DNA of 64,000 bases from Sindora glabra (taxonomy: Eukaryota > Streptophyta > Magnoliopsida > Fabales > Fabaceae): positions 75,758,130-75,822,129 of the forward strand of contig CM035232.1 in assembly GCA_020226215.1 (NCBI GenBank), written 5' to 3'. The translations under genes and the position numbers were made by a program. Position 1 is the stretch's first letter. Each line of letters begins with the position of its first letter. This document shows positions 47,813 to 56,939 of the stretch, piece by piece. The notes below the pieces were generated by a model. That model made no database searches. It had not been told where the DNA came from and saw only the letters and a program-made list of their open reading frames with translations.

Positions 47813-49000
47813 ATGGAAATAGAAAAATTACTTAGGCAGCTTAGATTTCATAGGAAAGCTTTGGGGTATTCAATTTCTGATTTGAAAGGGATTAGTCCTT
47901 CTATTTGCATGCATAAGATCTTGTTGGAGGATGACAGTAAGCCCTCCATTGAACACCAAAGAAGGCTGAATCCTAATATGAAAGAAGTTGTGAAGAAGGA
48001 AATAATGAAACTGTTAGATGCTGGGGTAATTTACCCAATTTCCGATAGCCAGTGGGTTAGCCCGGTTCATGTAGTGCCTAAGAAAGGGGGGCTAACTGTA
48101 GTGAAAAATGAAAACAATGAGCTAATTCCCACTAGGACTGTCACGGGTTGGAGAATGTGCATTGACTATAGGAAATTGAATAAGGCAACCCGGAAAGACC
48201 ATTTCCCCCTTCCCTTCATTAATCAAACTTTGGAAAGGTTAGCTAAGCATTCACATTTCTGTTATTTGGATGGCTATTCTGGTTTCTTCCAAATTCCTAT
48301 CCATCCAAATGATCAGGAAAAGACCACATTTATGTGTCCTTATGGCACATTTTCATATAGAAGAATGCCTTTTGGTCTGTGCAATGCTCCAGCTACTTTT
48401 CAGCGTTGTATGATGGCAATCTTTTCTGAATTCATTGAAAATATTATGGAAGTTTTTATGGATGATTTTTCTGTATATGGCACTTCCTTTGATAACTGTT
48501 TAACCAATTTATCTCAAGTTTTACAGAGATGTGAAGAGGTAAATCTGGTTCTCAATTGGGAGAAATGCCATTTTATGGTAAGAGAAGGGATTGTCCTTGG
48601 CCATCAAGTATCTGAGAATGGGATTGAAGTAGATAAGGCCAAAGTGGACATTATAGAGAAATTGCCTCCCCCAAATTCTGTCAAGGGAGTGAGGAGTTTT
48701 CTCGGACATGTCGGTTTCTACCGACGTTTCATTAAAGATTTCTCTAAAATAGCTAAACCTTTGACTAACTTACTAGTTAAAGATGTTCCTTTCGATTTTG
48801 ATCAAGATTGTTTGGATGCCTTTTGCAGGTTAAAGAAAGCTTTGACTTCCGCCCTAATTATGCAAGCACCGAATTGGAATTTATCTTTTGAGGTGATGTA
48901 CGATGCTAGTGATTATGCAATAGGAGCGGTGCTTGGCCAAAGAAAGGACAGAAAGGTTCATGCAATTTATTATGCAAGCAAGACTTTTGATGAAGCTTAA
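47813..49000 (+). CDS. pol: Athila reverse transcriptase and start of RNase H
   Basis: The 395-codon open piece is in frame with the protease. Motifs in order: SPSICMHKILLEDD (about 30-42), QRRLNPNMKEVVKKEI (about 48-64), SQWVSPVHVVPKKGG (about 78-92), WRMCIDYRKLNKATRKDHFP (about 112-131), YGTFSYRRMPFGLCNAPATF, catalytic FMDDFSVYG with MDD at 48458-48466 (codons 216-218), NWEKCHFMV and GVRSFLGHVGFYRRFIKDFS. RNase H begins with VMYDASDYAIGAVLGQRKD (first aspartate). TAA at 48998 stands where relatives have LNDAQ, a likely CAA to TAA. All RT catalytic residues are present. Confidence 0.93.
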   Translation: MEIEKLLRQLRFHRKALGYSISDLKGISPSICMHKILLEDDSKPSIEHQRRLNPNMKEVVKKEIMKLLDAGVIYPISDSQWVSPVHVVPKKGGLTVVKNENNELIPTRTVTGWRMCIDYRKLNKATRKDHFPLPFINQTLERLAKHSHFCYLDGYSGFFQIPIHPNDQEKTTFMCPYGTFSYRRMPFGLCNAPATFQRCMMAIFSEFIENIMEVFMDDFSVYGTSFDNCLTNLSQVLQRCEEVNLVLNWEKCHFMVREGIVLGHQVSENGIEVDKAKVDIIEKLPPPNSVKGVRSFLGHVGFYRRFIKDFSKIAKPLTNLLVKDVPFDFDQDCLDAFCRLKKALTSALIMQAPNWNLSFEVMYDASDYAIGAVLGQRKDRKVHAIYYASKTFDEA

Positions 49001-49250
49001 TTGAATTATGCCACCACCGAAAAGGAACTTCTTGCAGTGGTATATTGACAAGTTCAGATCTTATTTGGTGGATTCCAAAGTGATTGTTTTCACAGATCAT
49101 GCAGCCATCCGGTACCTTCTAAGCAAGGAGGAAGCTAAACCTCATCTCATCAGATGGATTCTTTTGCTGCAAGAATTTGATTTGGAAATTCGAGATAAGA
49201 AGGGAACCGAGAATGTTGTAGCTGATCATCTCTCAAGGCTGAAACAAGAA
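49001..49250 (+). pseudogene. pol: Rest of Athila RNase H, frameshifted
   Basis: After the stop, LNYATTEKELLAVV (RNase H glutamate) runs in the old frame to about 49040. The piece DKFRSYLVDSKVIVFTDHAA, with the third acidic residue, continues in another frame, so a small deletion lies near 49035-49045. The end LLQEFDLEIRDKKGTENVVA and DHLSRL is the standard RNase H to integrase link. Confidence 0.88.
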
Positions 49251-49736
49251 TTAGGAGATGAGGAAGACAAGGACATGCCAATCAATGATGCCCTGCCTGA
49301 TGATTATTTGTTGGCTGTCTCTTCTTCCGCCGTCCCTTGGTTTGCTGATTATGTGAACTACATTGTGAGTGGAGTTTTACCTCCAGATGCGGGGTATCAA
49401 AAGAAGAAGAAGTTCCTAGCTGAGGCAAAGCACTACTTTTGGGATGAGCCCCTTCTCTTTAGGAGATGTGCTGATGGCCTATTTAGAAGATGTGTGCTTG
49501 AGGAGGAAATTGCAAGTATCTTGTTCCACTGTCATTCCTCTCCCTATGGAGGACATTTTGGTGCTTCAAGAATTGCTGCAAAGATTGCCCAGGCAGGATT
49601 TTATTGGCCAACTCTTTTTAGAGATGTTCATCATTATGTCACTTCTTGTGACCAATGCCAAAGGGTTGGCAGCATATCAAAGAGACATGAGATGCCCTTG
49701 AATAACATTCTGGAGGTTGAAATCTTTGATGTTTAG
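49251..49736 (+). CDS. pol: Athila integrase N-terminal zinc-binding part
   Basis: Open from 49008 in this frame. It reads WFADYVNYIVSGVLPPD, then KKKFLAEAKHYFWDEPLLFR, the HHCC finger (C-H-SSPYGG-H-FG, later SCDQCQRVG with the paired cysteines) and the block KRHEMPLNNILEVEIFDV. TAG at 49734 follows, in place of the tryptophan in the family sequence FDVWGIDFMGPFP, so probably TGG to TAG. The integrase core goes on in the same frame. Confidence 0.9.
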   Translation, partial: LGDEEDKDMPINDALPDDYLLAVSSSAVPWFADYVNYIVSGVLPPDAGYQKKKKFLAEAKHYFWDEPLLFRRCADGLFRRCVLEEEIASILFHCHSSPYGGHFGASRIAAKIAQAGFYWPTLFRDVHHYVTSCDQCQRVGSISKRHEMPLNNILEVEIFDV

Positions 49737-50600
49737 GGAATTAACTTCATGGGACCATTCCCACCTTCTTGCAGCAACAGATACATCCTTGTGGCAGTTG
49801 ACTATGTCTCCAAATGGGTGGAAGCAATTGCCACTCGAACTTGTGATGCCAAGGCTGTAGTTAGATTTTTCAAGAAGGTGTTGTTCCCTAGGTTTGGAAT
49901 CCCTAGAGTTGTCATTAGTGATGGAGGGTCTCATTTCATTGCTCATCAGTTTCAGTCGCTCTTGAGAGGGTATGGAGTAACCCATAAGATTTCTACTCCA
50001 TATCATCCTCAAACCAGTGGGCAAGTTGAGCTTTCCAACAGAGAAATTAAGTCCATCTTGGAAAAGACAGTGTCTAGATCAAGGAAGAATTGGGCACTCA
50101 AGCTGGATGATGCTCTATGGGCTTATAGAACTGCCTTTAAAACTCCAATTGGAATGGCACCATTTAGGCTCATCTATGGGAAGAACTGTCACTTACCAGT
50201 AGAGATGGAACATAAGGCGTATTGGGCAATCAAGTTGCTCAACTTCGACTTACAGTCTGCTGGAGAGAAGAGAAAGCTCCAACTTCTTGAGCTTGAAGAA
50301 TTGAGGAATGAAGCTTATGATAATGCTAAGATCTATAAAGAAAGAACAAAGGCTTGGCATGACAAGCGAATTCTTAAAAGGGAATTTCAAGAAGGAGACT
50401 TGGTGCTCTTGTTCAGTTTGAGATTCAAGCTATTTCCAGGGAAGTTAAAGACAAGATGGACTGGACCGTATCTTGTGAAGAAGGTATATCCATTTGGAGC
50501 TGTGGAGATTTGGAGCGAAAGCACTGGCAACTTCAAGGTCAATGGCCAAAGATTGAAGAAGTATGTTGCTGGGCCACCAATAATGGAAGCACCAGACTAA
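49737..50600 (+). CDS. pol: Athila integrase core and C-terminal domain
   Basis: The open piece from ATG 49749 has 283 codons. The catalytic triad is visible: aspartate 18 in LVAVDYVSKWVEA, aspartate 58 in VVISDGGSHF and glutamate 94 in STPYHPQTSGQVELSNREIK (D-35-E spacing). TAFKTPIGMAPFRLIYGKNC and HLPVEMEHKAYWAIK follow, then the C-terminal DNA-binding part with EGDLVLLFSLRFKLFPGKLK, RWTGPYLVKKVYPFGAVEI and FKVNGQRLKKY. TAA at 50598 is the natural pol end. It would insert the cDNA into chromatin. No chromodomain is present, as expected for Athila. Confidence 0.93.
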   Translation, partial: GINFMGPFPPSCSNRYILVAVDYVSKWVEAIATRTCDAKAVVRFFKKVLFPRFGIPRVVISDGGSHFIAHQFQSLLRGYGVTHKISTPYHPQTSGQVELSNREIKSILEKTVSRSRKNWALKLDDALWAYRTAFKTPIGMAPFRLIYGKNCHLPVEMEHKAYWAIKLLNFDLQSAGEKRKLQLLELEELRNEAYDNAKIYKERTKAWHDKRILKREFQEGDLVLLFSLRFKLFPGKLKTRWTGPYLVKKVYPFGAVEIWSESTGNFKVNGQRLKKYVAGPPIMEAPD

Positions 50601-50865
50601 TAAAGAAACAGGGGTCGAGCTTATGACCTTAAACAAGCGCTTCTTGGGAGGCAACCCAAGCTTATTTTTCTGTTTTCTTGTCTTTTAATCCTTAGTTTTC
50701 TACTTTTCAATCTGAGTTACTGAGTAGTGGAGGAATTTAAGTCATTAAGTGTTGATGTTGAATGCTCATTTTTGCATGTGGACTTTGTCTTTGAGGTAGA
50801 TTAGGCATGAGTTCATGATTGTTGTCTGTTTTCTTACACAGAGGGCTCAAAACGCAGTCCAGTGA
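50601..50865 (+). other. Spacer after pol of the Athila element
   Basis: No gene is seen. It opens with GGAGGCAACCCAAGC (about 50647), a purine-rich stretch of the sort seen downstream of Athila pol, and is otherwise T-rich. Confidence 0.6.
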
Positions 50866-51410
50866 GATACACGGTGTAAAACACGGGACGTGTACTACCC
50901 CGTGTACCTCACTGTCTGGCCAATTTTAAAGAACTTGTGATTTTCAACGCAGTCCAGAGAGAAACACGGTGTCGAACACAGACCGTGTTAGATCCCGTGT
51001 TCCTCACTGTCTGATTCGCATAAAAACTTTATGATTTTCATGGAGGATCAGAGAGATACACGGTGTTGAACACGGACCGTGTCATACCCCATGTACCTCT
51101 CTGGTTGAACCACTGATGAGAGTTTTTAAACTTGAGCCTTTCAGAAAGAAACACGGGGTACAACACGGATTGTGTTAAACCCCGTGTTCTATTACGCATT
51201 TTGTTAGTCTACTCCAGAGAGAAACACGGGATAGAACACGGGTTGTGTTTGATCCCGTGTACAACTGCGAGGTTTGTTATCATGTTTCAGAGAGAAACAT
51301 GGGGGATAACATGGGGTATGTCAGACCCCGTGTAAGTTGTGAAACCCAGAACACTCATCCGGGCAGAAACACGGGGTACTACACGGGTCGTGTTTAACCC
51401 CGTGTTCCTG
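50866..51410. repeat. Second palindrome array, between pol and the third ORF
   Basis: Seven units start at 50866, 50961, 51055, 51150, 51221, 51294 and 51366, giving spacings of 95, 94, 95, 71, 73 and 72 bp. Each has the form GA(A/T)ACACGG(G/T)GT, an inner ACACGG-x-CCGTGT-like part, then ACCCCGTGT. Some fillers share words such as AACGCAGTCCAG and CTCCAGAGA. The units resemble those in U3 but are not a copy of the LTR array. Confidence 0.92.
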
Positions 51411-52390
51411 TGCGAGGGAGCTTTTAATCATCAAAAACCCAGATTTTTCCAGGTTTTCCCCCATTTTCTCCTTCTTACTCGCACCCCTAACCTCTCTCCT
51501 TGCATTTTCGCACTTCATACTGCCAAAATACACCGATCAAAGTGTTTCATTTTGCCATTTGAGGTTGTTTAGCTAATTGATTTGCGATTTAATCGGTTGA
51601 AAAGCTGTGATTTGGATTCATCTTCTCATTTCAACATGAACTAGGGTTTTGTTCATCATCTCATGAGGTTAGTGCATTTCCTTTGAAATCCTTGGAGTTT
51701 ATTGATATTTTTAATGATTATTAACTTCCATTACATGTTAGAATTCATAGGAATGTTGAAATACTTTGAAATTGATGTTTGATAGGTTGATTGAATGACT
51801 TTACAAAGCACTGTTCATGGAATTCACTAGTTTGCTTGATTGAATTTGCTTCTTTGATGATTAATGGATCAAAATAGAATCTTACATTGATGAATTGAGT
51901 TTGAATCTTTCATTCATAGGACTTGTATTGCTGAATTGATGGATGAGTTTGATTAATTGACCTTGATGTTCGTTAAACTCCACAGATTGGATGATGATTG
52001 ATGGATTGCTTGTGTGTATTGAATCTTTAACTGTTTGGATTGGAATTCTTTGATTACTTGGACTACAAGCTTTGAGGTTTACTGCTTGATTGCCTTATTG
52101 CTTGCTTTGCCTCATTGACATGACCACTCCATTGCATTGAACTTTAACTTATTTTTCAGTTGATATTGGATTATATTGAAAATACATGCTGATCTATTGC
52201 ATTTAATTCTGCTGACTTGGCCACTGTTAATAAACATAAGATTGATAAATTGGATATTAGATTTTGAATTGCTCTGCATTTTGAATTTGTACTTCATATT
52301 GACTAATTGGATATTGAGTTGATTGGTTGTTTGATATTGCTGAATCTTTATTCTTGGAATTTGCTGCTGGCTGGTATACACTTTCTCAAT
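51411..52390 (+). other. Region between palindrome array and third ORF
   Basis: No gene is supported. The first part (51421-51660) is C/T-rich and ends near ACTAGGGTTTTG. The rest is TTGATT-rich and simple in composition, like plant introns. The 89-codon antisense frame at 52112-52381 has low-complexity content and is rejected. The region may be leader or intron for the third ORF. Confidence 0.55.
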
Positions 52391-52410
52391 TTGTTAATTC
52401 CCTTTGCAGA
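52391..52410 (+). promoter_or_regulatory. Possible 3' splice site before the third ORF
   Basis: TTGTTAATTCCCTTTGCAG, a pyrimidine-rich tract with CAG, lies 3 bases before ATG 52413. Upstream sequence is T-rich like an intron. Envelope-like ORFs of some plant Ty3 elements are known to be made from spliced RNA. The site fits but is unproven. Confidence 0.45.
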
Positions 52411-52412
52411 TA

Positions 52413-53606
52413 ATGTCTAAAAGATAAAAGACCACTGCGAGAAAGACTACCAAAGGTAGTACATCTAGAGGGACATCCTCTAGAGGACCCACCCATCCCT
52501 TCTTAGATTTCACTGAAGAGGCTTACATCCAAGCTTATGACAGACATAAAGATAAGCCAATTGTAGAAGGGAGATTCTTAGACTGGGGGGTGCTAAGGGA
52601 GTTTGGACTAGAGGCAGAAATACGTGAACTTATTAGTGTGGTAGCCTGGGAGACCTTCTTTGAGATTAGAGAACCCACCTACAAGGAGCTCACCCTGGAG
52701 TTCTTGAGCACATTCTATCTGGAGCGCTATTTTGGGACAGTGGATTCACCAGATGCAGTTCAGTTCAGGCTTGGAGGCGTCGCTTGCTCTATGAGTGTGA
52801 CCCAGCTGTCTGTTCGCCTGGGACTCTATTTTATGGAGTTTGTGACTACTTCGGAGTACCAGGACATGCTGGTCGGTCTGCCCCACGGGACTCAGGAATG
52901 GCGGGTGTGGATCGACATAGCCACTGCACACTCATATGATCCAGCCAAGAGTAAGGCATCTAGCCTTAGGAGGGTTTCCTGGAGAGTCCTTCACTCCATT
53001 TTCAGTCATACTCTGAGTGGTCGGGGGCATAGTCATGGAGTTGTGAGCACCTCTGATATTCTATTCCTCTACAGCATGATTGAGAGGGTGCCTATCCATA
53101 TTGGAGGAGCGTTTGCTCACTTTTTCTCATCCCAGGCCACGGATAGGAGAGTTGGTAGTATAGCTGCTGGCCCATACATTACTCAACTAGCTAGATGGTT
53201 AGGAGTCTTCGACCGGCCTTATGGTCCTCTGACCGTAGTATCACACATGGCACCCCTTCGAAAGGGCATTCTTATAGCCATGGGGATCCAACCGGTAGTG
53301 CAGCAGCAGCAGCAGCCACAGGAGGAGGAGTAGCAGCATATTCCAGGCAATAACACAGCTCCTGATGTTGGTCCTTCTTCTTCCACCGGGAGCAGAGTTC
53401 CACATGAGGCATACTTCAGAGACATCCTCTCTGGCCAGTAGCAGATCTTGGCGGAGCTCCGTCTAATATCCGAGCATCAGATGCGGATCGAAGGACTCTA
53501 TGATGACTTGGACAGGCGCTCCAGGCACATAGAGGGCATGGTGGAGCCCCTGTTCCACCTATTCCACCCTTTCTCCCCTACTGACCCGGATCCCCCTACC
53601 CAGTAG
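52413..53606 (+). pseudogene. Athila third ORF (envelope-like / Athila ORF1-type protein), three internal stops
   Basis: The start ATG 52413 reads MSKR, then TAA, then a basic Ser/Thr/Gly-rich leader (KTTARKTTKGSTS) and LDWGVLREFGL. The open part 52590-53333 carries TYKELTLEFLSTFYLERYFG, FRLGGVACSMSVTQLSVRLG, TSDILFLYSMIERVPIHIGG and GPYITQLARWLGVF, which is the Athila third-ORF signature region. After a glutamine repeat (QQQQQPQEEE) come TAG at 53331 and TAG at 53439; the frame ends at TAG 53604. All three internal stops sit where CAA or CAG would be natural. Despite the usual name I see no signal peptide or clear transmembrane segment. Role in the element is not known. Confidence 0.85.
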
Positions 53607-55413
53607 TTTAGATTGATTACTGCACTTTTTCCTTAGCTATTCTGTTTTCCTTTTTACTTATTCTTTATATCTACCCCATTCGTCTGGTCTGTACATATAT
53701 TAACTATGCACTTTGTTTTACTCTTTATTATATTACTTTCTTCTCTTTTATTTTCTTGCACTCTTTATGTTAATATCTATAATAACTAACAGCATTTCTT
53801 TTCCAGTATTGTATTTTCTTTCTTTTAGATCATCGGTTCTCTCTCTCTCTCCTACCTCGTCTCTTCTTCTGGATCTCCTTGCGATTTACTGGACAACCAT
53901 ATTCCGCATGTCAGGGAAGTTTCAGTTCCCCAACTGTTTTCTATCTCTTTTCCTATTTACTATTATGTACATTGAGGACAATGTCCAATTTTAAGTGTGG
54001 GGGAGTTGTGTTTGCAATGCTTTGCACTTGAACTTGCTTGAATAATGTAGAGTACTGAAATTTGCTTCAATTTAAATGATATAAAAAAATGATGAAAACA
54101 AAGAAATGATGAAAAATAATAATAAAAAAAAATTGTAAGGCAATTCATTGAATAAAGTGATTGATTCATGTCTTGCTTCTTTAATGAATATTTGGCAATT
54201 TGATAAGGAAAATTTAAAGCTTGAAGCTAAGAGCAATGAGCATAATTGACCTTTGTGAGATTTAAGCCTTTTGAGCTATTTTCTCATTACAAATTAAAGC
54301 TCATTTTCCTTCTTGAGGGATTATGTCATCACTCTTGTCTTTGTGCTCTAGAACTTGCATTTTCTCTTTTTAAGGCTACATTTTTATGTACTTTGCATGT
54401 CAAAAATGATGAGGCCATGTTTCTTTACCCTTTTTTTTTTATTTGTTCGGCTCATTTGAATTCTTTTCTTTAATTTTCCCTAAAACTTTTTCCCTAGTTA
54501 GCCACTTTGAGCTTTGGACCCTCATTTCTAGCCTAGCCATACCATGTTCATCCCTAGCCACTACCTAAGTGAACTTGAACCTTAGAGTTTGAAGGGACTT
54601 AGACACATTTTATAAGTTTGGCTATTTTTTGAGGTCCTTACTTAGTGTTGCTAATTGGATAAGTTGATTTGTAGTTTTGGTTGTTGAAAAAAAAATCAAT
54701 CAAAATCAAACAAACAAATAAAAAAAAAGAGAGTAGAGAAGAAGAAAACAAAGCACCATAAAAATTGGTTTCAATTAAATAATTTGGGAAGAAGAAAAGG
54801 AAGAAAAGCTTGTTATGAATGAATAAAAAAAAATGTGTTGAGTTTGCTGATTTATTTGTATAAAAAAAAATGATGATGAATGAAATAATGAAAACCAAAA
54901 GGAGAAAAATGGAGGTTGAAGCAAGGGTGGAAGCAAGCTATCAAGCTGAGTAATGGAACTTGACAATGGTCAAATTCATGACCAATGTGTCTTTTTCCTT
55001 CAAACTCATGGTTCTATCAATTTTGACCCTTTGTTGTTCCTTCCCCCTATCCTCACCCTTTTTCCCTAATAAAGCCCTCTGATTTGCATGCATTTTACAT
55101 TATAGTAGTGGAGATTAGAGTTTGTGCAAGCATATGGTAGCATTAAGTCATGAGTTGATTAACTTGAGAGTATACACAAGCCTTGTTTTGAGAGTGAGAG
55201 TAAACACTTTACCTGTGAGGCTATTCTCTTTTGCTTCTATGCTGATAATTGACTTGTTAAGTTGCTTTATTTTCATTTAGTTTCTTGGCATGACTTGATC
55301 CTAATCTTTGATTTGTTGAATGATTGCCTAATTATAAAAAAAAAGAGAAGAAGAAAGAAAAGAAGAAAAAGAAGTGAATAAAATTGGAGTAAATTTTCTT
55401 GTTCTTTTACTTC
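53607..55413 (+). other. 3' noncoding region of the Athila element
   Basis: No gene is supported. T-rich pyrimidine runs (53640-53880) lead to an internal hairpin and purine tract (53969-54006). A long A-rich/T-rich stretch follows with poly(A) runs at about 54085-54130, 54687-54730, 54825-54870 and 55337-55380. Short ORFs at 53713-53994, 54246-54473 and 54638-54966 are low-complexity by-products. Confidence 0.6.
53969..54006 (+). promoter_or_regulatory. Internal hairpin (AGGA loop) plus polypurine-like tract
   Basis: ACATTG-AGGA-CAATGT (53969-53984) is a perfect 6-bp stem. Eight bases later AAGTGTGGGGG begins at 53993, the same 11-mer found directly before the 3' LTR. It could be a second plus-strand priming site. 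Confidence 0.7.
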
Positions 55414-55433
55414 CTTGCTCGAGGACGAGCAAG
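55414..55433 (+). promoter_or_regulatory. Hairpin (AGGA loop) next to the 3' polypurine tract
   Basis: CTTGCTCG-AGGA-CGAGCAAG is a perfect 8-bp stem with a 4-base loop. It ends 4 bases before AAGTGTGGGGG. Element D keeps its outer arms at 30601-30620. Confidence 0.8.
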
Positions 55434-55437
55434 ATTC

Positions 55438-55451
55438 AAGTGTGGGGGAAT
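55438..55451 (+). promoter_or_regulatory. Polypurine tract of the Athila element
   Basis: AAGTGTGGGGGAAT ends exactly at the 3' LTR start (55452). This is the primer for plus-strand DNA synthesis. Confidence 0.88.
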
Positions 55452-56934
55452 TGATAAGTGCACAAATACACCTAAATTCTATGTGTTTCATCCACTTATT
55501 TACTTAGTATTTTGTGCAAATTGATTGAAAAGGACACTTAGATGCTCTATATTTTGTTTTCAGGTCATGAAATGACACATATGAGCATTGGAAAAGAATT
55601 CAGAGGCAAAACCATTCAAATCATGAAGCATTGGAGCAAGATTGTTCACTCAGCAAAGAACACGGGCCGTGTTGAACCCCGTGTTCATGGCCGCGTTTCG
55701 TTCTGGACTGCTTCGAGACTTCACTAAGTCATCCAGAGAAGAACACGGGTGAGAACACGGGCCGTGTCAAACCCCGTGTATCTTTCTGCCATTCGCTTCT
55801 GAAGAACACGGGGGGTGTCACACCCCATGTAATATGCTGATCAGTCTTCGTTGAAGAACACGGGGTAGAACATGGGCCGTGTACTACCCCGTGTACATTA
55901 CTGTTTGACAATTCGTAGGAGAACACGGGGCATGTCACACAATATGTTTCTTGCTGCTCAAACTTTCGCTGAGAAACACGGGGTACAACACGGGCCGTGT
56001 TGGACCTCGTGTACATCAAAAATATAAGTTTTGCGCGAGATCTTGCAGAGGGGAGAGGAGAAACTGAGAGTTAACAAGGAGAGCTGCTGGGAGAAGCCCT
56101 AGGGGAGACTCAAACTCACCAAAGGCGCCTTCTAACACGGATTCAAGCAAGGAATTGAAGAATCAAGCAAGAAATTTGTAGATCTTCATGGATTGTTTGA
56201 CTTCCCTCTCTGTTTTCTTGTTTTCTTCTGATCTTGTAATGTTCTCACACTAAACCTCTGTACTTAGCTTGGGTGAACTTGTTCATGGAGTTGTGGAACT
56301 GAATTTTATATAATCTAGCTTGATTTACTGTTGAATTGTGATTTGATCTTGCTGTTTTGTCTGGAACAAGCCAATATGTCCGGAATATTGGATTTGTGTT
56401 ATGGATTAGTTGATTCTAGGTTGAAATGACCAATTGATTAATCGGATCTTGCATGATCATTGGGGATATCAATTAGACTTAGAAATTAAGTTGATTGTAT
56501 TCTTTTGCAAAGGATGAAATGTCCAAAAATGGATTCTAAGCAAGTTAATGCAACCTAGATGAGTGATTACTAGAGTAATTCTGGGCACTTAATCTTTGGT
56601 TAGTAGCTAGTAGCCTTGCAATGAGGTATAGCTTAATTTTAGTAATCCAGCAATCATAATTAACAGTAAACCAAGTTAGAGAAGTAAATTCATTCCATAA
56701 TGAAGTGTACAAGGGATCCTTAAGCTAAGTACGCTTTTATTCCCTTGAATCAGACCTTATTTTGATAGCTAAGCTCTATTTTTACAACTTATTCTTGATT
56801 CACACTATCAATTGATCTGCCTAGATAATTTTACTTGAGATTAGTTAGTACTCAACCTACAATCCCTGTGGAGAACTATAATCTTTTATACTATAACTCG
56901 ACTTAAACCGTGCACTTGCGGAATTTAGAGGTCA
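55452..56934 (+). mobile_element. 3' LTR of the Athila-like element
   Basis: It has the same 1483-bp length as the 5' LTR and about 25 substitutions by hand count, with no indel seen. Its palindrome array spans about 55658-56010 and its TATAAG lies at 56023-56028. In some array units it is closer to the apparent consensus (ACACGGGCCGTGT at 55660 against ACACAGGCCGTGT in the 5' LTR). TSD TCTTT follows. Confidence 0.95.
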
Positions 56935-56939
56935 TCTTT

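Larger units (their letters stand above)
43506..56934 (+). mobile_element. Structurally complete Athila-like Ty3/gypsy retrotransposon, TSD TCTTT
   Basis: The 13,429-bp element has two 1483-bp LTRs (TGATAAGTG...GAGGTCA), perfect TSD TCTTT (43501-43505, 56935-56939), tRNA-Asp primer site, gag, protease, RT, RNase H, integrase, an envelope-like third ORF and a polypurine tract. My hand count gives about 25 differences between the LTRs (1.7 percent), nearly all transitions. At commonly used plant rates that means roughly a million years or less since insertion. All coding regions carry stops or shifts. Lineage call rests on Gag, on the protease-RT sequence and on the third ORF, which are Athila-typical. 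Confidence 0.95.

Noticed and set aside
49677..50024. 115-codon ORF on the minus strand
   Set aside because: It is the shadow of the Athila integrase on the other strand.
51411..52390. Separate host exon or small gene before the third ORF
   Set aside because: The sequence is repetitive in TTGATT-like words, lacks a coding frame and fits leader or intron of the element.
53713..54966. Several short ORFs rich in F, L, S and Y
   Set aside because: They are low-complexity frames in pyrimidine- or A-rich 3' noncoding sequence of the Athila element.
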